A stretch of DNA of 56,723 nt from a virus: positions 1 through 56,723 of IMG/VR virus record IMGVR_UViG_3300010392_000751; one strand, written 5' to 3'. The position numbers and the translations under genes were made by a program. The notes under the pieces were generated by a model. It saw only the letters and a list, made by a program, of their open reading frames with translations, ran no database searches and was not told the origin of the DNA. This document shows positions 1 to 9,100 of the stretch, in pieces. Every line of letters starts with the position of its first letter. Position 1 is the first letter of the stretch.

Positions 1-127
1 ACGACGATCACATCAACTACTTCTTCGCCCTGGGTCGCGCTGGTGGCCAGTCGATGATCGGCGGCACTAACCCTGCTGACGGCATCACGCTGCAGGGCAA
101 CGTCCCGAATTCAGGCGCCGGCCGCAT
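1..127. repeat. Direct terminal repeat, left copy
   Basis: Bases 1-127 are identical to 56597-56723. The repeat lies inside one tail-fibre reading frame, which stays open across the junction. An exact 127-base overlap is what a k-mer assembler with k=127 leaves on a circular contig, so I read it as an assembly overlap of a circular map and not as a biological terminal repeat. The unique genome would then be 56,596 bp. Confidence 0.95.
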
Positions 128-1706
128 CAACATCAACACTGGTGTTGTGCTTGGCCCGTACTCGAGCTCGACGGCGGTGTACGGATTCGATTACGACCCG
201 GTCGAGACATTCACTGGCGCCTTTATTGGCGGTGGCCTGAACTTCTCAGGCACACACACATTCAGCGCCGGCACGTTTATCTACGAATCATTCCGTGGAT
301 CACCGAGCATCACGACAGCGGTCAATCCCGGCTTTGCGGCGTACACGGTGCTGCAGGCACTTCCGCAGCTCATCGCTGGCTCAGGAGCAGGACACAACCC
401 GCTCAATCCGCTGGTGGTCAACTGCGCACCGACTGTAGTCAACGGCTTCGCCGGCACTCGCACGGTGGCAACCAGCGGGGTCATCAATGGCTCGCCACAA
501 CTGAGAACGACCGTGAACGGTGCAACGATGAACTGCACCAACATGACCGGCTTTATCTGGGCGCCGAAGTATTCGACGGCCGCTGGCAGCACAGTCAACT
601 TCGGCACAGTCCGGGGCATCCACGGCCAGAACATCCTGCCGGGACTGTTCCAGCCCGGAAATGGCGCGGAGATAATGACGCGCTATGCGCTGGTTGACTG
701 CGACGACATCACGTTCGGCGGTGTGACAGAGCGAGCAGTCGTCCGATCGAGTATGTCTGCCGGCACAGGCAAATACTTCCTGCTCAATAACTCCAACGCG
801 CTGTCCGATTTCCAAGGATCGTGGATCCATTTCGACGATGGTTTCGGTGTCCAGTTTGGTGACACGCCTGTCAGCATCCTGCACTACTGGGACGACACGC
901 AGGCAGCATTGCGCTGGAACAACGCATTCGGCGCTGGCGGTGAGTCGCTTTACCTGCGGCCATCGGCCACGGACACATGGACATTCCAGCAGCACAACGG
1001 CGGGGCTGCAGACATCGGCCTCGGCTTCAACGTCAACGCGGTATCGTTTGGCGTCATTGACCCTGTGCCCAACAGTAACAACTGGTTCGTCATGTTCTCC
1101 GGCCCGAACCAGCGCGAGGTTTTTCTCAACGGCGAATACTCAGATGTGCTGTGGACCGCTGGCGGCAGCATCAACGTCGCCGGCCACACGGTCTCTGACC
1201 TGCAAGCCTTCAAAATCAATAGTCCTTCGATCCTCCTGAACGGCGGCACGATCGACGACATCAGCAATTTGTTTGTCCAAGCAATGCCGTCCTTCGGAGC
1301 CACTCGCACTCAGGCGCTCCGCGTCCTGGGCCGCTCGAGGCTCGACGGCCACATCAATCAGGGATCTCAGGCGCCGGCATCACTGGGCGTCAATACAAAC
1401 AACTGGCAGCTCGCTGCGAACAACGGCCAGCGAGGCGTGGTCAGGATGACGAGCTCGGCCGCGGTCAACATCACAGGCATCGACGCCAGCTTTGGCTTCG
1501 CTCAGGCAGGCGACGAGATCATGCTGCTGAACATCGGCACATTCCCGATCACGCTGACGCATCAGGATGTCCTGAGTCTGGTCGGCAATCGCTTCACATC
1601 TCCGACCGGCGTAGGATTCGTTGTCGGACCCAACGAGACCGCGTACCTGTGGCTCGACGATGTTGGGGCTGGCGGCTGGTACATCACAGGAGGCACTGGT
1701 GCGTAG
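1..1706 (+). CDS. Tail fibre protein, C-terminal part (continues from 55966 across the junction)
   Basis: The frame is open from the left edge (first full codon at 3) to the TAG at 1704-1706. Joined to the part starting at 55966 it makes a protein of about 778 residues. The sequence is rich in Gly, Asn, Thr and short beta-strand patterns typical of trimeric phage fibres, with no recognisable enzyme motif. The first residues of this part belong to a GLTGLADDDHINYFFALGRA stretch, a kind of segment common in phage fibre and appendage proteins. The role in receptor binding is inferred from composition and position. The next gene starts inside the last codons behind a perfect AGGAGG. Confidence 0.85.
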   Translation, partial: DDHINYFFALGRAGGQSMIGGTNPADGITLQGNVPNSGAGRININTGVVLGPYSSSTAVYGFDYDPVETFTGAFIGGGLNFSGTHTFSAGTFIYESFRGSPSITTAVNPGFAAYTVLQALPQLIAGSGAGHNPLNPLVVNCAPTVVNGFAGTRTVATSGVINGSPQLRTTVNGATMNCTNMTGFIWAPKYSTAAGSTVNFGTVRGIHGQNILPGLFQPGNGAEIMTRYALVDCDDITFGGVTERAVVRSSMSAGTGKYFLLNNSNALSDFQGSWIHFDDGFGVQFGDTPVSILHYWDDTQAALRWNNAFGAGGESLYLRPSATDTWTFQQHNGGAADIGLGFNVNAVSFGVIDPVPNSNNWFVMFSGPNQREVFLNGEYSDVLWTAGGSINVAGHTVSDLQAFKINSPSILLNGGTIDDISNLFVQAMPSFGATRTQALRVLGRSRLDGHINQGSQAPASLGVNTNNWQLAANNGQRGVVRMTSSAAVNITGIDASFGFAQAGDEIMLLNIGTFPITLTHQDVLSLVGNRFTSPTGVGFVVGPNETAYLWLDDVGAGGWYITGGTGA

Positions 1707-2025
1707 ATTCGACACAGTTTTCAGGAACATCAAGGTATTTCAGCCTGTTGCGGTGGACTTCCCGAACGTCAACTCGAACTCGACTGTGTCCGGTGACATC
1801 ACGACCGTCACCACTTTCCCGTTCGGCACGGCGCTGATCGCTTGGGGCTTCCTCGAGGATGCCGGCGTCATTCAGGACATGCAGATCCAGTTCATTTTTA
1901 TCGACGCCAACACACTCCGGTTCACTCTTGAGAACCCGACAGGTGGGGCCATCGACGCCGGCTCCCTTGATATGTGGTTCGTGACCGGCGAACTTAACCC
2001 TGACATAGATGACACACCGATATGA
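1699..2025 (+). CDS. Small structural-region protein, unknown
   Basis: This is a 108-residue protein. I chose the GTG at 1699 because AGGAGG sits at 1688-1693, five bases upstream. The start overlaps the stop of the tail fibre gene and the stop overlaps the ATG of the next gene, so it belongs to a tightly coupled late operon. The protein is beta-rich, with alternating hydrophobic residues (FPFGTALIAWGF, MQIQFIFIDA), and has no signal peptide or Cys. I do not recognise a family. A small tail-associated or fibre-assembly protein is possible from context only. Confidence 0.7.
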   Translation: MRRFDTVFRNIKVFQPVAVDFPNVNSNSTVSGDITTVTTFPFGTALIAWGFLEDAGVIQDMQIQFIFIDANTLRFTLENPTGGAIDAGSLDMWFVTGELNPDIDDTPI

Positions 2026-2507
2026 GCACTAACGCAGACGCATGGAAAGCTGGCATCGACGCCATCATTGCCGACAACGCCCTCAACAAGGGCGGCATGG
2101 CTGACGCAATTCGCACCGTGGCCACGCTCAGCAGCAACGCTGAGGTCACAGACTGGATTGACGAAATTGCGATTGGATGGGAGACCATCGGCATCATCAA
2201 CAATCCGACCTACCCGAGCCTGCGGGGCGAGATCATCAACGAGGGCGCTACCGTGGCTCAAGCTCAGTTCGAGTCGCTGCAAACGCTGGTCAACGCGCTG
2301 CCCTCGACGCTGATAATTAACGCGGATCTCAGGAAACAAGATCTCCGGTCTGAGCGCGATCAGGTCGACGCCAACATCGTCACGTTGGTCGATCTCAAGG
2401 ATGGCCAGAATCGTCAGGTCAAGGAGGCGATCAACCTCGGCATTAACCATCTGCGCCAGTACAAGGAGCAGGTCCGCGACGAGCTCAAGGGGCTAGGCGA
2501 TGTCTAA
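2022..2507 (+). CDS. Unknown helical protein in tail region
   Basis: This is a 161-residue acidic protein that starts at an ATGA overlap with the preceding gene. The C-terminal half (about residues 85-155) is strongly helical with heptad-like spacing and many charged residues, suggesting a coiled coil. The N-terminal half contains a short WIDEIAIGWETIG segment. No family was recognised. Its place between the fibre and minor tail-region genes suggests a structural or chaperone role, which is inference. Confidence 0.7.
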   Translation: MSTNADAWKAGIDAIIADNALNKGGMADAIRTVATLSSNAEVTDWIDEIAIGWETIGIINNPTYPSLRGEIINEGATVAQAQFESLQTLVNALPSTLIINADLRKQDLRSERDQVDANIVTLVDLKDGQNRQVKEAINLGINHLRQYKEQVRDELKGLGDV

Positions 2508-2922
2508 GGCCGTCCCGATCACAGCGTACTGGGAGAGCGCCCCCGGCGTTCCTCTGACTGCACCCGGTAACGTACCGACCATCAGGATCCGTCGCCTCGA
2601 TACTCTGGCGCTCGAGGTCACGGATGCGGCGATGACCGAGGTCGGTGACGGCCTGTTTCTTTTCAGCTTTGCGCCGGCAGTCGACGGCATCGAGTACTCT
2701 GCGCGCGCAGACGGCGACCCGACAGCCGCGGCCCAGGTCCCGGCGCAGTCCAGATTCCAAGCAGGTCAGGTCGACAACAAACTGGCAGAGACTCATGTCA
2801 GATTTGACCTCGATCCGAATGAGCAGCAGACCTACGCAGACGATGGCTCGGTCATTGGCAACGGCGAGTTCACGCTGACCAAGGTGCCGGGAGCAGGGAC
2901 GTTTGATGTCGTCCGGTCGTGA
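2500..2922 (+). CDS. Unknown beta-rich protein in tail region
   Basis: This is a 140-residue protein whose ATG lies just inside the end of the preceding gene (8-base overlap). Alternating hydrophobic and polar residues (IRIRRLDTLALEV, FLFSFAPAVDGIEY) suggest an immunoglobulin-like or jelly-roll beta fold of the sort used in fibre attachment domains. There is no signal peptide and no catalytic motif. The function is not known; context says virion component or fibre accessory. Confidence 0.7.
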   Translation: MSKAVPITAYWESAPGVPLTAPGNVPTIRIRRLDTLALEVTDAAMTEVGDGLFLFSFAPAVDGIEYSARADGDPTAAAQVPAQSRFQAGQVDNKLAETHVRFDLDPNEQQTYADDGSVIGNGEFTLTKVPGAGTFDVVRS

Positions 2923-3143
2923 ACGTATCTCTACACACTCTCGGGTGGACTGACCCCTCAGCACTACTGCCCGAGAATGGTTGCCAGATCTTCTACATGG
3001 GCTGGCTACCTGTCATCGCTGATGACGCTCTGCACCCGCCCGGTTCGCCTCAGGCACTCAACCGGCGTATTCTCCGCGATGACGACGAGATCGTATTCGC
3101 GACAATAGTGGCCTTCATGGAGATCAGGGACCGATGGCACTGA
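2919..3143 (+). CDS. Small unknown protein
   Basis: This is a 74-residue product with a GTG start at 2919, overlapping the previous TGA. The sequence is mixed and acidic toward the C terminus, with a hydrophobic central stretch (CQIFYMGWLPVIADD) too short and interrupted to be a sure membrane segment. It overlaps the start of the giant gene at 3134 by 10 bases, so translation is probably coupled. No family was recognised. Confidence 0.6.
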   Translation: MNVSLHTLGWTDPSALLPENGCQIFYMGWLPVIADDALHPPGSPQALNRRILRDDDEIVFATIVAFMEIRDRWH

Positions 3144-6100
3144 AGGATTGCATCAAGAAGCTCAACAAGGTCGTGAGTAAGGCCGACCGAGAGCTGCTCC
3201 AGACATGGATCGACCAAGGCCTGACCGACGATCAGGTCCTCCAGCGGTACGAGCTCCACATCGACAAGACGCTGGTCGACATCACGAAACGCGCGCAGGA
3301 CAAGGGCGCCACAGTTTCACTCGAGCGAGATGTGCTCGGGGATGTCCGTTCATTTGGCGAGGCCAGACTCAGAAAAACGCAGGCCAGACTGGCAGAAGTG
3401 CGCGCTGCTCACATGGAGCTGAACCAGCAGTACGGCGAGATCGCATGGACCGAGGGCACCGTCAAGCACTGGGAGGCCGGTGGTGGATCCATCGACATCT
3501 ACGACGATGGCGCTCTGGCGGTGCGACTCCGGCAAATGCTGTTCGTCCACAAGCAGGCATTCAAGACCGATGGCATTGGCCAGTTCGCCGGCAACCTGAA
3601 GGGCAGAACTGCCAACGAGCTGTTCGATAATTTTCGGGAGATGCAGGCCCAGGGCGACGAGATCCGCGTCGAGATGTATGAGCTGTTCCTCGAGGAGGTC
3701 GAGCTCGTCAATCAGATCGAGGACATTCAGGGCGGCGCCAGCGGTGTGCTGGATGAGAGCGGCCAGTACCGTATTGGCCCGACCAAGCCTGAGCCAGTCA
3801 AGGAGCTCGAGGGCGTCTACGCGAGCACCGCTCCGTGGAAACTGAAAACCGGCAAGGATGCTGAGGGAGATCTCTACATCAGCCGGCACGGCGCGGCTGC
3901 AGGCACCCCGCACAAGACACGGCAGGGCCCGAATGACTTTGCCATCTCGTTCGATCAGCAGGTCCTCCTGCCTGACTATGCTTTCTATCTGCTGCAGTAC
4001 CTCCAGCCACAGATCGCAGCTCGAGCTCACGGCACAGCACAGCAGGCCGTCACCAAGCGCGACATCGAGGACGTCATGGTCAATCACTTCCGCAATCAAG
4101 TGCGGGAGGACTCTGGCGACGTCTACCTGACTGGCGAGGTCTCGCAGGAGAATCGTGTCGAGGAGAACGTGGCCAACTACAAGGCGATCGTGCGCGTCGA
4201 GGAAGAGGGCACGATCAGGACTGGCATCACCAAGGTCACATCGGCAGCCGACGCTGCGCATGTCCTGGCCGAGATCCGACGCAACGCCAGCGAGGGATTC
4301 TGGGCTCTCGTTCTGGACAAGGACGACAATGTCGTCGGCGTCGTGGAACATGGCCGTGGAACAATCGACGGAACGAGTGTGTATCCATCGACGTATGCCG
4401 GCGCAGTCCTGACCATCCCCGGAGCGGCGAAGGTCTGGATGGCACACAACCATCCGAGCGGGATCATCACGCCATCGGATGCTGACCGCCGAATCACCAA
4501 TCGCCTCAGTGAGCTGATGGATGGATCCGGTGTCGAAGTGCAGGGCCATGTCCTGATGGGCGCCTCGCAGTCTGAGTTAACGCTGATGAACAGGCAGGGC
4601 AACGTGCATCAGTCGAACGTGCCGATCACGCCTGCAGCTCGCAACAAGCAGGTCAAGGTATTCACGCGCAAGCTCCGCGGCAAGCAGACAGGCGAGACCA
4701 TCAGATCCCCGGCAGACACCGAGGCTGTCCTGCAGCGCATGGGCAATCCCGAGGGCATCCTGCTGCTGAACAACCGCCACATGATTCTCGGCTTCATGGC
4801 CATGACTCCTGCTGAGATGGAACAGCTCAAGCACACTGGCGGCAGCGGCCGACTGCTCAGGGCGTTCGCTGAAATGAATGCGGCGGCCTTCATCGTGTCA
4901 ACCAAGGACGAGCAGCTCAACGCAGCCAACAACATGAGCGGCTTTGCCTCAGCCGGCGACGTCAGGATGCTGGACGCGCTCTACAGGCGTGGCGGCTCTA
5001 CCGTTAGCTTGGCCAGTCAGGGTCAGGTCGGTACGCCATCGACGTTCTACCAGCAGTCGCAGATCGGATTCACTTCCGGCCTGCTGACTGGCGCCCAGAC
5101 CATGCCGCAAAAGAAGGGCACGGCAGAGCAGATGCTCAACCTGCTCAAGAAGCAGCCCGGTGTGACCAAGGCCGAGATGGAGTGGCTGGATCTCGAGGAA
5201 TGGATGCTGGCCAAGGGCAAGGTGACTCAGCAGGAGATCATCGACTACGTCCGCGCCAATGGCATCATCGTCGAGGAGGCTCAACACAGGGGCCAACAGG
5301 CCTACGCTGGCCAGTCACTACCGGGTGCCCAGGGTGAGCCTCGAGACATTTTCCTCAAGATGCCGGAGATCCCTGAGGACTCGCTGATCTATTCGTTCGA
5401 GTTCCGGCAGGACGGCATCGCGGAGAATGTACTCAGTGATGCGCAGGCCGACGACCTGCTGGACTATGCGGCCAACGAGCCGCAGATGCAGGGCGCCGAT
5501 GTCGGTCGGGAATACGATGCGGACGGTCAGGTCAAACTGACGGCAGAGAACGTCACCGAGACCCAGTACGACCTGCTTGTCGCTGAGGCTACAAACCTCG
5601 GCCTGCAGATCATTGACGAGCAGACCACTGATTTCAAAGCCGTCGATCAACGGCAGCAGCAGCTCATGGACAAGGCTCCGGGGCTCGCGGAAAACTATCC
5701 ATTCAGCCACTTCCAGTACAAGAACATCCTCGCGTGGATGCGCACCACTGAGCGCATAGGCCCGAACGGCGAGCGGATCCTGATGGTCGAGGAGATCCAA
5801 AGCGACTGGCACCAGAAGGGCATGAAGTATGGATACCGCAAGGCGATCAGGCCTGTGCCTGAGAGGGGCGACTTCACCGTCGACCAGAATGAGTTTGGCT
5901 GGTTCGCCAGAGAGCTCGACGGCAGCGTCATGCAGTTCGGCAATCAAGAGCTCATTGATGCTGGCGGTGAAGTAGTCAGGATCCCGTTGGAGGATGCTGC
6001 CACGCCTGAGCTGGCTGCGGTCGGTCTCAGAACGGAAATGAAGATCCGGCACAAGGAGGCGGTCGAGCGGCAGCCATCCAAGGTTCCTGAGGGGCCATTC

Positions 6101-9100
6101 AAGGGTCGCGGCTGGCCGAAGCTGGCCATGAAACGGATCATCAGGCTCGCTGCTGAGGAGGGCTACGATCAGGTCGCGCTAATCACTGGCGATCAAGCGA
6201 ACGTCAGAAACAGTGTCGCCACCTACGTCGAGACCCTGACCTACGATCCGACGACCGAGACCCTGTTCGCCATGGGCAGGCCGGGGATTGGAGACCGGAC
6301 AGTCACACTGTCAGAGAGCGCGTTCGATACTGCCATGGAGCCTGAGGTCGCGCAGCGGCTTCGCAATGAGATCCAGTCTGTTAAGGACTTCTACGATGTC
6401 ATCCTCGACGAGGAGACCGGACTGTACGAGATCTATGACGGCAACGCCGAGATCTTCAGGGACAGCTCCGGGGAGATCGTGCAGGAGGATACACGCGATG
6501 CGGCCGAGGCGAAGCTGTGGCTGGAGCTCAACTACATGGACATGCTGCCGACGCTCACAGGCGACGAGCTCGGCGCGGTAGGCGAGGGCTTCGCACGGTT
6601 CAAGAATTTCTACGATCGTGAAGTCATCAACGTGACCAACGAGTCCGTCAAAAAGCTGGACAAGACTGCCAAGATGCGGCCCAACGGTCAGGAGATCTTC
6701 CTCGAGGAGGGTGCGCCGTTCACGCATGATCTCCGGCGAGCGACTGGCCTGAGATCTCAGTCTGGCGTCGGCTGGTATGTGGTCGACTACCAGGGCCGCA
6801 CGACTAACGGCCCGTTCGAGGACGAGTCGATGGCTCGGGGCGTGGCTGGCCAAAAGAACGACAACGTGGAATCAGTCCATGTGCTCGACATCACCGATCA
6901 GATGCGCGCTGCTGCCCTCGAGGGCCAGACGCTACACCAGAACAAGAAGGGCGCGATCTCATTCGATCAGGCTCGCCGGGGCATCATCAAGCTGACCGAG
7001 GCTCGGGACCTGTCGACCTTCCTGCATGAGTCCGGTCATCTGTACCTCGAGATCATGCGACATCTGGCCGAGGACAACGCTACACCGCAGGCGGTGAAGG
7101 ACGACTACGCGAAGATCCTCGAGTTTCTGGGTGTGAAGGCTGGCGAGGAGATCACGCGCGAGCACCATGAGATGTGGGCCCGGTCATTCGAGAAGTACCT
7201 GCAGGAGGGCAACGCTCCGAGCGTAGCTCTGCAGTCTGCATTCAACGCCTTCCGGCGCTGGCTGACTGAGATCTGGAAGCGCATGAAGAGTGACTCGCCT
7301 GACGGCATCATCCTGACCGAGGAGATCCGTGACGTCATGGGCCGGATCCTCGCCAGCGATGAGCAGATTGCTGTGGCCAATCAGCGGCAGGAGTTCACCG
7401 CGATCTTCCAGACCGCTGAGCAGATGGGTGTGTCGCAACGGGTGTTCGACGTCTACAAGCAGAACATCCTGAAAGCCAACAACGACGCCATCGAGAAGGA
7501 AACGATCAGGCTGATGGAGGCGGCTGGCCGCGAGTCTCGAGTGTGGTGGCGCGATGAGCGGGAGAAAGTCAGGGCCCAGGTTGAAGCCGAGCACCACGCG
7601 ATGCGCGTTTATCAGGCGTTCTTCCTGCTGGCCAAGGGCACCAAGCCAGACGGCAGCCCGACTGAGTTCGCGCCTTTCAAGATCGACAAGGAATCCCTGC
7701 TCGAGCTGTTGCAGGGATCCAAGGAATCGCTCGCTCGCCTGCCGAAGCCGTGGGTCTACTCGGTCAAGGATGGCGTGGATGTCGACGTCGCTGCTCGAGC
7801 ACTGGGCTACGCCGCTGGCACCGATCTGGTCAAGGCTCTCATGGAGATGCCGAACATGAAGGACTCGATCACGGTCGAGACCAAGGCGCGCATGGATGTC
7901 CTGTTCCCAGATCCCCTGCTGGATGGCTCCGTGTCCGAGAATGCCATCAGGGCGGTCCACAACGAGCGCAGAGTGGCGATCCTTGCTGCGGAGATGCGTG
8001 AGCTCAGGCGCCTGATGAAAGAGGACAGGGCGATCGTCAGTGCGACTAAGCAGGACATCAAGACGCAGGCGACGGCAGCGAGGCTGGCCAACAAGGGCAC
8101 CCTGCCCAAGCGCGAGGAGCTCGCGCTCATCAAGGCTGGCGCCCGAGCAATGATCGGCAAGATGCGGGTCATGGATGTGCAGCCGCATGTCTACCTCGCA
8201 GCAGAGCGCCGTGCTGGCCGACTCGCATTTGAGGCGGCAGCTCGGGGCGACTTCGAGAAGGCCTACAACTTCAAGCGGCAGCAGGTCATCAACCATGAGA
8301 TGTACCGGGCAGCACAGAAGGCCAAGGACAACGCGGTCAAGACGCGGAACTATCTGGGCAAATTCAACAAGCCCAGGGTGCAGCAGCGCCTCGGTAAGCT
8401 CGGCGTCATCGAGCCGATCCTCGCGATCCTCGAGGGAGTCGATCTTGCCAAGAAATCGCTCAAGCAAATAGAGATCGACCGCGCCCTGAAGGGCCTCGTC
8501 GATGCTGTGGAGTCTGGCCAGATGGTCGTCACTCCCGGCACCCTCGAAAAGATCATGGATCCGAACATCAACTGGCAGGAGCTCACGATCGAGGAGCTCG
8601 AGGGCCTCAAGGACATCATCAAGCAGCTCGAGTTTCAGGCGAAAAAGAAACTGGAGATGCCGGTCAATGGCGAGATGATCGACATGGAAGCGGCAGCGCA
8701 GGAGCTCACTGAGCAGATCCTCGAAGTCAACGAAGTAGTCGACATCGGCATCGGTGAGAAAACACCGAAGCAGCGCCGCGGCAAGCAGGTCAGAAGTGGA
8801 CTGAGTCACTGGCTCAGCCCGAGTGTCATGGCCAACATCCTCGACGCCTCGGGGTGGGGTGCAGTCAACCGCCTGATGGTTATTCCGATACGCCGCGCCA
8901 TCGTGGAGAGATTGATCCCGATGCAGCAGAAGGCGATCACGGACATGCACGAAATCTACCGTGAGTACTACAACAACAAGGAGCTCCGGCAGATAGCCAA
9001 AAAGGGATTCGCTGAGATCAATGGCGAAACGCTATCGCATAGCGATGTGCTCTCGATCGCCCTGAACATGGGCAACGAGGGCAACAAGCAGGCGCTATTC

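Noticed and set aside
3350-4549. Open frame of 399 codons on the minus strand
   Set aside because: It is a shadow of the JAMM-domain part of the giant gene, which has a clear function-related motif on the plus strand.
7184-8950. Open frame of 588 codons on the minus strand
   Set aside because: It lies wholly inside the giant plus-strand gene and uses a Leu/Asp/Arg/His-rich composition produced by antisense of a high-GC gene. There is no ribosome-binding site and no family pattern.
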